The notes: generated by a model from the letters alone, not told the origin. Positions 39,433 to 48,014 are shown, counted from the first letter of the stretch. The stretch: 64,000 nt of DNA from Acidomonas methanolica (GCF_004346035.1 NZ_SLZN01000007.1:1-64000); one strand, 5' to 3'. Made by a program: numbers and translations.

Positions 39433-40467
39433 TTGAAAAAAATAACCATTCTCTTCGCGCTTCTGGGCATCGCCGCCCTGACCGCCATCACGGCGTGGCT
39501 CGGCGTCGGACATGTCCTCAACGCCATGCGCCGCATCGGCTATGACGGATTCGCGCTGCTGGTGCTCGGCCAGGCCCTGGTGAACTGCCTGCTCGGCCTC
39601 GCATGGTGGGCGACATGCCCCTTCCTCGGAGCGGGGCGCACCATCGCCGCCCGCTTCATCCGCGACGCCGCCGGGAACTGCCTGCCCTTCTCGCAGCTCG
39701 GGGGCATGATCGCGGGCATTCGCGCGACCTGCTTCGACTTCACCAGCCACCGCCGCCGCGTCATCGAATGGCCCGAGGCCGTGGCCACCAATCTCGCGGA
39801 CATCACCGCCGAGGTCATCGGCCAGATCGCCTTCATCCTCATCGCCCTGCTCTGCCTGATCGGCCATCAGGACGGCGCCCGCTTCACCTGGCCGCTCCTG
39901 GGCGGCATGGGGCTGCTGTCCCTCGGCATCGCGGGCTTCGTCTACACCCAGCATCGCGGCGGCGCCGCCATCCGCTGGCTGGCGCAGTTCTTCGGCAAGC
40001 ATATCGCCGAAAGCTGGCGCGATTCGCTGGTGGACAACATCGACGCGTTCCAGAGCGAGCTGGACAGGATCTGGAGCCGCCCCGGCCGGGTGGCGCGCGG
40101 CACCCTCGTCCATCTGCTCGGCTGGCTGGCCAGCGCGGCCCTCACGCTGATGGCCTTCCGCTTTCTCGGCGCGTCGCTGAGCTATCTCGACGCCGTGGCC
40201 ATCGAGGGCGTCGTCTGCGGCGTCATGTCCGCGGGATTCCTCGTGCCCGCCTCCCTCGGCGTGCAGGAAGGCGCCTATGTCGCGCTCGGCGTGATCTTCG
40301 GCATCGCGCCGGACGTGGCGCTGGGCATCTCCCTCCTGCGCCGGGGACGCGACCTGGCCATCGGCATCCCGGTCCTGCTCGTCTGGCAGGCGCTCGAAAT
40401 GCGCCGCCTCCAGCACCCGGCGGCGCAGGACCGCTCCGTCGCCCCTCCCAGCCGCGCCTCGTCATGA
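39433..40467 (+). CDS. hpnL: HpnL-family membrane protein
   Basis: The 344-aa protein has about eight membrane helices and the lysylphosphatidylglycerol-synthase-TM/UPF0104 fold of HpnL, found in hopanoid clusters (CLPFSQLGGMIAGIRA, ADITAEVIGQI, GFLVPASLGVQEGAYVALG). The role is unproven; it may move hopanoids or their precursors. It overlaps the next gene by ATGA and is divergent from hpnABC. Confidence 0.88.
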   Translation: MKKITILFALLGIAALTAITAWLGVGHVLNAMRRIGYDGFALLVLGQALVNCLLGLAWWATCPFLGAGRTIAARFIRDAAGNCLPFSQLGGMIAGIRATCFDFTSHRRRVIEWPEAVATNLADITAEVIGQIAFILIALLCLIGHQDGARFTWPLLGGMGLLSLGIAGFVYTQHRGGAAIRWLAQFFGKHIAESWRDSLVDNIDAFQSELDRIWSRPGRVARGTLVHLLGWLASAALTLMAFRFLGASLSYLDAVAIEGVVCGVMSAGFLVPASLGVQEGAYVALGVIFGIAPDVALGISLLRRGRDLAIGIPVLLVWQALEMRRLQHPAAQDRSVAPPSRASS

Positions 40468-41354
40468 CCGGACCGCTCTGCCATACCCTCTGCGTCATCG
40501 GCCCCGGGCTGATCGGCTCCTCCGTCCTGCGCCGCGCGCGGCAGAGACCCGGCCTCGCCACACGCCTCATCGCCGCCGACCGTGACGAGGCGGTCTGCGC
40601 CCGCGTGCGGGAACTCGGCCTCGCCGACGAGGTGACGACAGACGCCGTCCGCGCGGCGTCGGAGGCCGATATCGTGATGATCTGCGTCCCTGTCGGCGCG
40701 ATTCCCGCCGTCGCGGCGGCGGTCATTCCCGCGATGAAGCCGGGCGCGATCCTGACCGATGTCGGCTCCACGCGCCGCAGCGTGGTCGACGGCGTGCGCC
40801 CCTTCCTGCGCCCGGATGTCCCCTACGTGCCCGCCCACCCCATGGCGGGCACGGAGCATTCGGGCCCCGACGCCGGATTCGCCACGCTCTTCGAGGATCG
40901 CTGGTGCCTCCTGACCCCGCCCGAAGACGCATCGACCCCCGAGGCCGTCGCGACGATCGAAGCCCTCTGGCACGCCATGGGCGCGCGCACCCGGATCATG
41001 GACGTGGACCATCACGACAAGATCTGCGCGATCGTGAGCCATGTGCCGCATCTCCTCGCCTTCTCGATCTGCCAGACGGCCGACTCCCTCGCCACCGACC
41101 TGCGCTCGGAAGTGCTGGATTTCGCCGCCTCCGGCTTCCGCGACTTCACGCGCATCGCCGCATCGGACCCCACCATGTGGCGGGACATCTTCCTGCATAA
41201 CCGCGAGGCAGTGCTGGAAATGCTCGACCGCTTCCGCAGCGACGCGGAAACCCTCGCCCAGGCCATCAGCGAAGGCGATGAGGCGACCATCGTCGCCAGC
41301 ATCGAGCGCGGCCGCCGCATCCGCCGCAGCCTGATCGAAAATCGCCAGGCCTGA
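40464..41354 (+). CDS. tyrC: Cyclohexadienyl (prephenate/arogenate) dehydrogenase
   Basis: The protein (296 aa) is an NAD(P)-dependent dehydrogenase of tyrosine synthesis. It has the nucleotide-binding GPGLIG at residues 13-18, the DVGSTRRSV and PAHPMAGTEHSGP blocks with the conserved His residues, and a helical C-terminal dimer domain with HVPHLLAFSI and ASGFRDFTRIAASDPTMWRDIFLHN. It is coupled to hpnL by a 4-nt overlap. Some genomes name it tyrA; arogenate versus prephenate preference cannot be read here. Confidence 0.9.
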   Translation: MTGPLCHTLCVIGPGLIGSSVLRRARQRPGLATRLIAADRDEAVCARVRELGLADEVTTDAVRAASEADIVMICVPVGAIPAVAAAVIPAMKPGAILTDVGSTRRSVVDGVRPFLRPDVPYVPAHPMAGTEHSGPDAGFATLFEDRWCLLTPPEDASTPEAVATIEALWHAMGARTRIMDVDHHDKICAIVSHVPHLLAFSICQTADSLATDLRSEVLDFAASGFRDFTRIAASDPTMWRDIFLHNREAVLEMLDRFRSDAETLAQAISEGDEATIVASIERGRRIRRSLIENRQA

Positions 41355-41380
41355 GAGTCCTCCGGAGACCCGCGCCCTTG

Positions 41381-41567
41381 GAGGCTGTCTCGAAAGTCGT
41401 CGTGTCATGGGGGCGACGCTCCCGGGGCTCCGCCCCGAACCCCGCCAAAGGGCGGTCGCCCTTTGGAAACCCCTTAATTAAATTCAAGGGTTGACGGGGC
41501 TTTTGCCCCTTCCGGGTGCAGGGCAGAGCCCTGCATCGGCGTGGGTCGCGACGTCTGAAACAGCCTC
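41381..41567. repeat. MITE-like element, long copy, adjoining pyk stop codon
   Basis: A 187-bp element with perfect 8-bp inverted ends GAGGCTGT/ACAGCCTC. It shares its ends and most of its body with the copy at 36009-36123, but carries a 72-bp insert (41430-41501) flanked by GGGGCT direct repeats. An internal stem GCAGGGC-AGA-GCCCTGC (41518-41534) has a compensatory pair change relative to the other copy. The right end is next to the pyk TGA (41568-41570). Confidence 0.8.
41430..41501. repeat. Nested 72-bp insert in the MITE-like element
   Basis: Present in the copy at 41381-41567 and absent from 36009-36123. It contains its own palindromes (CCAAAGGGCGG-TCGCCCTTTGG; an A/T-rich CCTTAATTAAATTCAAGG) and is bounded by a GGGGCT duplication, one unit at each end. 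Confidence 0.6.
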
Positions 41568-43019
41568 TCAGGGAATCGACACGACCCGCAGCGTGTTGGT
41601 CGATCCGCGCTGGCCGAACGGCAGCCCCGCCATGAGCACGATGCGCCCGCCCTTGTAGGCGAACCCCTCGGCCTGGGCGATCTCGCTGGCCTGATCCACC
41701 AATCCCTCCACCCCGAAGACCGGCATCTCCTGCCCGACCGACTGCGCGCGCACGCCCCAGGCGAGACACAGCCGCCGCGCCACGAAATCATCCGGCGTGA
41801 GGGCGAGAATCGGGCTGTACGGACGCTCGCGGGACAGGCGCAACGCCCCCTGCCCAGTCTGGGTATAGGTCACGACGGCCGAGGCCGAGACCGCCTGCGC
41901 GACGGTCCAGGCCGCCTCGGCGATCGCCGCACCCGTCGAACCGTCATGCTCCAGCGCGACCTGATGCAGACCCGCGCGCCACTCGGCGTCACTCTCGATC
42001 CGCCGCGCCACACGCGCCAGCATCTCGACCGCCTCGCGCGGATACGCGCCCGCCGCGCTCTCGGCCGAGAGCATTACCGCATCCGCCCCGTCGAAGATCG
42101 CGGTCGAGACGTCCGACACCTCGGCGCGCGTCGGCGTCGGCAAGGTGATCATGCTCTCCAGCATCTGCGTGGCCACGACCACCGGCCTGCCCTGCCGCCG
42201 CGCCTCGCGGATCACGCGCTTCTGCGCGATCGGCACCTCCTCGCTCGGCAGCTCGACGCCCAGATCGCCGCGCGCCACCATCACCGCGTCCGACAGCGCC
42301 ACGATCTCCTCGAGATCCTGCATCGCCTGCGGCTTCTCGATCTTGACGAGAATCGCCGCCGCGCCGTTCGCGATGCGCCGCGCTTCCCGCACGTCGTCCG
42401 GACGCTGCACGAAGGACAGCGCGACGTAATCCACGCCGAGCTGCAACGCGAAGGCGAAATCCACCCGGTCCTTTTCCGTCAGGGCCGGAATGGGCAGCAC
42501 CACGTCCGGCACGTTGACGCCCTTGCGGTCGGACAGGACACCCCCGACGACGACTTCCGTGTCCAGATAGTCGGCGCCGCAGGCCGTCACCTTCAGACGC
42601 AGCTTGCCGTCATCGAGCAGAAGGACGCTTCCCGCCTCCACGGCCTCGATGATCTCCGGATGCGGCAGCATGACACGCTCGACCGTGCCCGGCGCCGGGT
42701 CGAGATCGAGGCGGAAGGCGGCGCCGGGCATCAGAGTCACCCGCCCCTCGGCGAATCGCCCCACACGCAGCTTCGGCCCCTGGAGATCCGCGAGAATCGC
42801 CAGGGGACGGCCCAGCTCGGCCTCGATATCGCGCACGACGGCATAGCGCGCCGCATGATCCTCATGGCTGCCATGCGAAAAATTGAACCGGAACACATCG
42901 GCCCCGTTCACCGCCAGGGCGCGAATCATCTCCGCGCTCGACGACGCCGGTCCGAGCGTCGCCACAATCTTGGTTCTGCGGGTCGCCTCGCCCGTCATCG
43001 GGCGCTCAGCCATGGACAT
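41568..43019 (-). CDS. pyk: Pyruvate kinase
   Basis: Converts phosphoenolpyruvate and ADP to pyruvate and ATP. The protein (483 aa) shows TKIVATLGPASS, NFSHGSHEDH, LADLQGPKLRVG, the catalytic Lys block AAILVKIEKPQAM, ARGDLGVELP and the MLESMITLPTPTRAEVSDVSTAIFDGADAVMLSAESAAG region, then the C-terminal domain. ATG 43019 follows GGAGCGAG; 43031 is an alternative. The TGA abuts the MITE-like element. Confidence 0.97.
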   Translation of the reverse strand: MSMAERPMTGEATRRTKIVATLGPASSSAEMIRALAVNGADVFRFNFSHGSHEDHAARYAVVRDIEAELGRPLAILADLQGPKLRVGRFAEGRVTLMPGAAFRLDLDPAPGTVERVMLPHPEIIEAVEAGSVLLLDDGKLRLKVTACGADYLDTEVVVGGVLSDRKGVNVPDVVLPIPALTEKDRVDFAFALQLGVDYVALSFVQRPDDVREARRIANGAAAILVKIEKPQAMQDLEEIVALSDAVMVARGDLGVELPSEEVPIAQKRVIREARRQGRPVVVATQMLESMITLPTPTRAEVSDVSTAIFDGADAVMLSAESAAGAYPREAVEMLARVARRIESDAEWRAGLHQVALEHDGSTGAAIAEAAWTVAQAVSASAVVTYTQTGQGALRLSRERPYSPILALTPDDFVARRLCLAWGVRAQSVGQEMPVFGVEGLVDQASEIAQAEGFAYKGGRIVLMAGLPFGQRGSTNTLRVVSIP

Positions 43020-43064
43020 TTCTCGCTCCATTCCTGTTCCCGCCTGCCCCGGTCGATACCCGGG

Positions 43065-44066
43065 TCAGGTCGGCTGAATGACCTCACCCGGTAAGAGCCC
43101 CCAGAACAGACGCTTCTCGAGCCATCCGCTATAGCCCTTCACGAACACGCGACACCACCCCGAACCGGCTGGACATTCCTTAATGTTACCGACAGTACCG
43201 GGTTCGAGTACCGCCGTGATCGCGCTGCCGTCATCCGGCTGCGCATGCAGCAGCACCACGCCCCGCATCGCCCGCGCCTCCTGCCCGGTGCCGACATGGC
43301 CGATGACCCGCGCATCCGCCCGCCCCGGCTGGTCGCCGCCGTGCCGGGCGGCCCCGGCGCCCGCGCCGCCCGGCGACTCCGCGTCGGGCTTGGGGTCCGT
43401 CTTGGGGTCGGGTCCGGACTCGGGCTCGGCCTCGCCCGGAATCACGAAGGTCCGCTGGCCGACCAGCGTCGCCTGATGAACCCATCCCTTGGTGCCGTCC
43501 GCCATCTCGACGAGCCGCCAGATGTCGAATTCCCGCTCGATCTTCACCGGCATGCCGCGCCGATGATAGACCCAGTCGATCGGATAGCGCTGGCCCGGCC
43601 CGCGCCGGACATACACCTTGTCCGCCCGCATCGCGGCGAAACGCGGCAGGGGCAGGCCGGTATTCGTGCCCTTGTCCTCCGGAGCCGGCGGCGGGGGCGC
43701 GGCCGGGACGGCCGGAGCCGGAGCCACCGCGGCGGCCGCGGCGGGCGCCGCATGCCGGGCGGCGGCATGCGTCTTCCCGTGCGCCGTCGTCCCTGCCCCC
43801 TTGTGCGCCTTGTGGGCATGATGATGCGCCGCGCCGCCGCTCTTCGCCGCATGGGCGTGATGCGTCTTCTTTCCCGCGCCGCCCGAAGCCGCCCCCGAAG
43901 TGCCCTTTGAGGCGGCGGCACTGCCATGATGATGCTTGTGATGCGCGGGCGTCGTCTCTCCGCGCGCGGGGCACGAGCCCCCCGCGAGCGCCCCGAACAA
44001 GGCGACGGAACAGGCGATCAGCGCGAAGCGCGGCCCCGATACGGAACCGTCATGATGGGTCGTCAT
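43065..44066 (-). CDS. Exported His-rich protein with two SH3-like domains
   Basis: The protein (333 aa) has an N-terminal signal segment, then a low-complexity His/Ala/Lys/Gly-rich stretch (residues about 30-110, with HHKHHH and HHHAHKAHK), a Pro/Ala linker, and a bacterial SH3-like domain (DKVYVRRGPGQRYPIDWVYHRRGMPVKIEREFDIWRLVEMADGTKGWVH). A second SH3-like part lies near the C terminus (GTVGNIKECPAGSGWCRVFVKGYSGWLEK). It is likely periplasmic and wall-associated; the His-rich part could bind metal. Function is otherwise unknown. Confidence 0.75.
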   Translation of the reverse strand: MTTHHDGSVSGPRFALIACSVALFGALAGGSCPARGETTPAHHKHHHGSAAASKGTSGAASGGAGKKTHHAHAAKSGGAAHHHAHKAHKGAGTTAHGKTHAAARHAAPAAAAAVAPAPAVPAAPPPPAPEDKGTNTGLPLPRFAAMRADKVYVRRGPGQRYPIDWVYHRRGMPVKIEREFDIWRLVEMADGTKGWVHQATLVGQRTFVIPGEAEPESGPDPKTDPKPDAESPGGAGAGAARHGGDQPGRADARVIGHVGTGQEARAMRGVVLLHAQPDDGSAITAVLEPGTVGNIKECPAGSGWCRVFVKGYSGWLEKRLFWGLLPGEVIQPT

Positions 44067-44133
44067 GGCTGCATGGGTGCCAAGTTGTGCGGCGGAGGGC
44101 AAGGGGCGGCCTCAGGGGGCGGCTTCAGAATGT

Positions 44134-44508
44134 TCAGAATGTCATGAAAGGGCCGTCGGCGGCCTCTTCGAGAAAGCGCACGACGCCTGCGACCTCCACG
44201 CCGGGCGCGAGATCCTCCGGCGCGAGCCCGGCCATGCGCAGCCCGCTCTCGCAGGCGAGCAGGCGCGCGCCGAGGCCGCTCACCGCCTCGCGCAAGACCG
44301 CATATCCCGCCACGCCGCGCGCCCGCGCGCCCGAATCCGCCTCCGCCCCGTCGAGACGCTCCCAGTCCCGCGCCAGCGCCAGCACGCCGGACCCGCCCGC
44401 GAACACCAGCACCTCCCGCCCGAGCGAGAGCGCGCCCGCCGCCGTCACCATCGCCTGATGCGCGCGACACCAGTCCGGCCCGCAGATCATGATCGCCAGC
44501 CGCCTCAC
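44134..44508 (-). CDS. DsrE-like small protein
   Basis: The protein (124 aa) starts with a GTG that overlaps the preceding stop (GTGA). RRLAIMICGPDWCRAHQAMVTAAGALSLGREVLVFAGGSGV resembles the DsrE/DsrF-like fold used in sulfur relay, and VRFLEEAADGPFMTF is near the C terminus. It has cysteines at about residues 9, 13 and 71. Coupling to a MoeB/ThiF-like gene supports a sulfur-transfer role, but that is inference. Confidence 0.65.
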   Translation of the reverse strand: MRRLAIMICGPDWCRAHQAMVTAAGALSLGREVLVFAGGSGVLALARDWERLDGAEADSGARARGVAGYAVLREAVSGLGARLLACESGLRMAGLAPEDLAPGVEVAGVVRFLEEAADGPFMTF

Positions 44509-45305
44509 GATCTGTCGTCGCAATCGGAACCGCAACCTGGCCCGCAACCGGGACAATGCGGATCGCGCGCCAGCGCGAAGGAGCGGAATTGCGCCGCCAG
44601 CGCGTCCCAGCAGAGCAGCCGCCCCTGAAGGCTCTCCCCGATGTCCAACTGCTCCTTCACCGCCTCCGTCGCCATCATCGCGCCGATCACCCCCGTCACG
44701 GACCCCAGAATCCCCGCATCGCCACAGCGCGGCGCGTCGTCCTCCGTCGCATCGGGATAAAGGCAACGATAGCACGGCCCGCCCTTCTGCGGGCGAAAGG
44801 TGGAGATCTGCCCCTCAAACCGCTGCACCGCGCCGGAGACCAGCGTCCGCCCCCGCCGCACCGTGGCATCCGACACCGCCTGCCGCGTCGCGAAATTGTC
44901 GGAACCGTCGCAGACGAGATCATACGCGCCGACCAGCGCGTCCAGCATCGCCGCCTCCGCCCGTATCCGGTGGGTCTCGACGACGATCTCCGGATTCAGC
45001 GCGCGCAGCCGGGCCGCCGCCGCCTCTACCTTCGGCCGACCGACGGCGGCCGTGTCGAACAGGATCTGACGCTGGAGATTGGACAGATCGACCGTGTCGT
45101 CATCCACGAGCCCGATGCGCCCGATCCCCGCCGCCGCGAGATAGAGCGCCACCGGCGCGCCCAGCCCTCCGACGCCGATCACCAGGACGGACGCGGCCCG
45201 CAGCCGCGCCTGCCCGATCGCCCCGATCTCCGGCAGCAGGATGTTGCGCGAGTAGCGTTCGATCTCGGCGCGGGAAAAGCTCAGATCAGGTCCGTCTGTC
45301 GTCAT
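44505..45305 (-). CDS. moeB: MoeB/ThiF-family adenylyltransferase
   Basis: The protein (266 aa) adenylates the C terminus of a ubiquitin-like sulfur carrier (MoaD or ThiS). It has ERYSRNILLPEIGAIGQARL, the nucleotide-binding GVGGLGAPVALYLAAAGIGRIGLVDDDTVDLSNLQRQ, and zinc-binding cysteine pairs (CYRCLYPD and a C-terminal CPGC). No rhodanese domain is present. The ATG at 45305 is the preferred start. moeB versus thiF cannot be fully separated without the partner. Confidence 0.85.
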   Translation of the reverse strand: MTTDGPDLSFSRAEIERYSRNILLPEIGAIGQARLRAASVLVIGVGGLGAPVALYLAAAGIGRIGLVDDDTVDLSNLQRQILFDTAAVGRPKVEAAAARLRALNPEIVVETHRIRAEAAMLDALVGAYDLVCDGSDNFATRQAVSDATVRRGRTLVSGAVQRFEGQISTFRPQKGGPCYRCLYPDATEDDAPRCGDAGILGSVTGVIGAMMATEAVKEQLDIGESLQGRLLCWDALAAQFRSFALARDPHCPGCGPGCGSDCDDRS

Positions 45306-45524
45306 GCCCACATGATAGGACGCGAATCCCCCTCGCGTCCAAAACCCGCCCGTGCCGGCGCGTCGAAATCTTGCACGAAAATGAACTGCCCCTAAGGTTT
45401 ACGTTGAATTCCGCGCTCCGGCGGTGTCATAGTCGTGGCAATCGAGTCGAGCCGTTCGCGCCGCCTTCCTCGTCTCGCCGGAGGAGTCAGGCGCGGTTTG
45501 CCCAATGTGCAGGGATTTGGACAT

Positions 45525-46106
45525 ATGAGACGCCTCGCCCGCCTTCGTCTTCTTCCCGCCGCCGGCCTCGGCCTGGCGGGCCGGGCCATGCCCGGATCCT
45601 ACACGCCGCGCTCGAGCCATCTGATGCTGGCCGGGGCCGTCGCCGTTCTGGCGACCTACCTGCTGTCCCCCTTCCTGGCGCTGTGGACGATCAACGGCGC
45701 GGTCCGCACGCACGACGCCCACCTCCTCTCGACCCATATCGACTGGAGCGCCCTGAACACGAATCTCAAGCAGCAGACGATCGATGCGATTCTCGGCCCG
45801 CCCCCCGAGGCGGACGACCTGCCCGATTTCGGCTCAGCCTTCGCCACCACCGCCATTTCTCATGCCATCGACACGCGGCTGACGCCCAGCGCGCTCCTCG
45901 GCATGGCGACCCAACTCATGCCGAAAGACGGCGAGCCCATCGGCTGGGCCACGCTGTTCACGCGGTTCTCCGCCCGTTTCGAGGGCGTCACCCGCTTCAA
46001 GGCGGAGGTGGACGCGCCGGACGGCAGGACGCAGGCGATCGTCCATCTCAAATTCGAGCACTGGCACTGGCAGGTGACGCGGGTCGACCTGCCGGGCGTC
46101 GCCTGA
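45525..46106 (+). CDS. DUF2939 domain-containing membrane-anchored protein
   Basis: The protein (193 aa) has one membrane helix (MLAGAVAVLATYLLSPFLALWTINGAVRTHD; the SPFLALW-DAH pattern is typical of DUF2939) and a periplasmic domain. Function is unknown. The ATG at 45525 has AGGGATTT upstream; 45435 or 45588 are possible starts. It stands in a short rightward unit of its own. Confidence 0.75.
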   Translation: MRRLARLRLLPAAGLGLAGRAMPGSYTPRSSHLMLAGAVAVLATYLLSPFLALWTINGAVRTHDAHLLSTHIDWSALNTNLKQQTIDAILGPPPEADDLPDFGSAFATTAISHAIDTRLTPSALLGMATQLMPKDGEPIGWATLFTRFSARFEGVTRFKAEVDAPDGRTQAIVHLKFEHWHWQVTRVDLPGVA

Positions 46107-46129
46107 AGATCTTCCCGCGCCGTAGCGCC

Positions 46130-46354
46130 TTACTTCGCGGGAAGATCTTCCTCCAGCACGATGATGTTGACGGCGTAGGAGATTTCGCCCTCTTCCTCGT
46201 CGCGATGGATCGTGCCGATCACCTCGTCATTCACCGCGAGTTCGACCGAGAGACCGGCGCGCGGCGGCGCGTTGACCTTGAGATTCGGCGATCCCAGCAG
46301 GCGTCGCAGCGTTGTCTGGAGTCGGGCGATTTCCGAGGACGAGATCGAGGCCAT
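46130..46354 (-). CDS. DUF3126 family protein
   Basis: This 74-aa protein matches the small alphaproteobacterial DUF3126 family: SSSEIARLQTTLRRLLGSPNLKVN, then DEVIGTIHRDEEEGEISYAVNIIVLEEDL. Its function is unknown. The ATG at 46354 has AAGGAAAG at a good distance; the longer frame upstream is not needed. Confidence 0.85.
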   Translation of the reverse strand: MASISSSEIARLQTTLRRLLGSPNLKVNAPPRAGLSVELAVNDEVIGTIHRDEEEGEISYAVNIIVLEEDLPAK

Positions 46355-46569
46355 GAAGACAGGCTTTCCTTGAGAGAGGGAGAAACACGCGGCGCCCCCG
46401 GACGGAAGAAGGGAACCGCCCTCCGCACGCAACCGAGGGAATGCGGCGGAGTTGTGTAGACCATCGGAACGCCGGGGCAAACCGCTTTCCCACCGCCGAT
46501 TTGCCTCGTTCTTGCCGTGATCGCCTGCCATCTTGACGCCATCGAGAACCTGTGGAGGGGAAAACGCCG

Positions 46570-47049
46570 ATGCTGGCGCTGGTTGTGCCTTTCTGGACCT
46601 ATCTCGAAGGCATGTTCGAGCACACCGTCAAATCTGACGGCTACCAGCTCGAGACCTATACGACTCCGACGGAGGCGCCCGCCTCGTCGACGGACTGGTC
46701 CCGGACCGCGCACGCCATCGCCCGGGGCGACCGCTCCCTGTCTCCGGAGAAGATCGCGGCATTGCTGCACGCCGTCCCCGCCTCGCAGACCGCGCGCCTG
46801 CAGGCGGCGTTGCGCGTCCGCCTCGCCGCCAATCCCCATGACGGGCTCGCCCTGCTCGATCCGGTGCGGGTCGCGCGATTCAGCGGCATGAATGTCTGCG
46901 CGGGCGGCTCCCCCGCCTGGAAGGCCGCGCTCCGCGCGCCCCTCGCCGCCGAACATGGGCTGACGGACATGTATCAGCGCGACGACTGCCTGGCGGCGAT
47001 CGCCGCTCCCGCGCACCGCCGCAAAGGCGGGACGAACACGCATCCGTAG
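46570..47049 (+). CDS. Hypothetical protein
   Basis: I do not recognise this 159-aa protein. It starts with a hydrophobic LALVVPFWTYLEGMFEHTV segment, has an Ala-rich helical middle (SLSPEKIAALLHAVPASQTARLQAALRVRLAANPHDGLALLDP) and a basic C terminus. The ATG at 46570 follows GGAGGGG with 9-nt spacing, which supports translation. It is between DUF3126 and an IclR regulator, with no obvious partner. Confidence 0.55.
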   Translation: MLALVVPFWTYLEGMFEHTVKSDGYQLETYTTPTEAPASSTDWSRTAHAIARGDRSLSPEKIAALLHAVPASQTARLQAALRVRLAANPHDGLALLDPVRVARFSGMNVCAGGSPAWKAALRAPLAAEHGLTDMYQRDDCLAAIAAPAHRRKGGTNTHP

Positions 47050-47114
47050 GGCTATATAACAACTTCGTGACATAACGTTCATATTGCGATAACTCACCCG
47101 TCACGCGTGATAGG

Positions 47115-48014
47115 ATGGGTGAACCGATCGCCGGAGACATCACGCTCCGTATGTCGATGGCAGACAGTTCCGCAACCCAGAGCAGTCCCGTCCAGAGCAG
47201 TCCCGTCATGAACAGCCTCGCCACTTCACACGCGCCGCATTGGAGCCATGAGAGAGCCAGCGATGCCTGGCCCCCGGGCACCCAGACTCTGGGGCGCGGC
47301 CTGTCTATCGTCCACGCCGTCAGCAACGGCGCGCGCACGTTGTCCGAACTCGCCCCCGCCATCGGCTGCTCGCGCAGCACGACCCAGCGGCTCACCTCCG
47401 CCCTGCTGCGCCGCGGCTGGCTCCAGATCATGCCCTCGGGGCGCTTCGGGCTCGGGCCGCAACTGACGCGGCTTGCGGCTCAGGCCCGCCCGGGGCTGAA
47501 CATCGCCGTCCTCAGCCGTCCCATTCTCGAAACGCTGGCCGAGCGGACGCGGGACGCGGTAGTGACAGGCGTCCGCTCCGAGGACCGCGTCCTGTGTCTC
47601 GACGGCATCGAAAGCCGGCGCGGCCTGCCGATGCACCCGGCGGTCGGCGAGATGTCTCCCCTGGCGGCCAACGGGCTCGGCCAGGCGCTCCTCCTGCATG
47701 AGGAGGAATCGACGCTTGCGCATTTTCATTACGATGCCGGCGGGTCGGACGCCACCCTCGCCCTCTGGCTCCAGGACATGACACTGTCCCGCGCGCGCGG
47801 CTACGTGCTCGAACGCGACGCGAACGGGCATGACACCCGCGCCATCGCCCTGCCGGTGCGGGACGCAACAGGCGCCATCGCGGGCGCCATCGCCCTGTCG
47901 AGCGCGCCGGCTTTCCTCTCCCTCAGCCGCGTCGAGGCGCTCGCCCCGCTCCTGCTGCAAACCGCCGCGGAGGTCGGTCGCGCCCTCGGCTACGATCCCG
48001 TCACGGCGGCCTGA
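47115..48014 (+). CDS. IclR-family transcriptional regulator
   Basis: The protein (299 aa) has an N-terminal winged helix (GRGLSIVHAVSNGARTLSELAPAIGCSRSTTQRLTSALLRRGWLQ) and a C-terminal IclR effector domain (LETLAERTRDAVVTGVRSEDRVLCLDG, GLGQALL). A tandem SSPVQSSPV in the leader comes from two copies of AGAGCAGTCCCGTC at 47180-47207. The true start may be 47151 or 47208. Effector and targets are unknown. Its end overlaps the convergent GT2 gene by 25 bp. Confidence 0.85.
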   Translation: MGEPIAGDITLRMSMADSSATQSSPVQSSPVMNSLATSHAPHWSHERASDAWPPGTQTLGRGLSIVHAVSNGARTLSELAPAIGCSRSTTQRLTSALLRRGWLQIMPSGRFGLGPQLTRLAAQARPGLNIAVLSRPILETLAERTRDAVVTGVRSEDRVLCLDGIESRRGLPMHPAVGEMSPLAANGLGQALLLHEEESTLAHFHYDAGGSDATLALWLQDMTLSRARGYVLERDANGHDTRAIALPVRDATGAIAGAIALSSAPAFLSLSRVEALAPLLLQTAAEVGRALGYDPVTAA

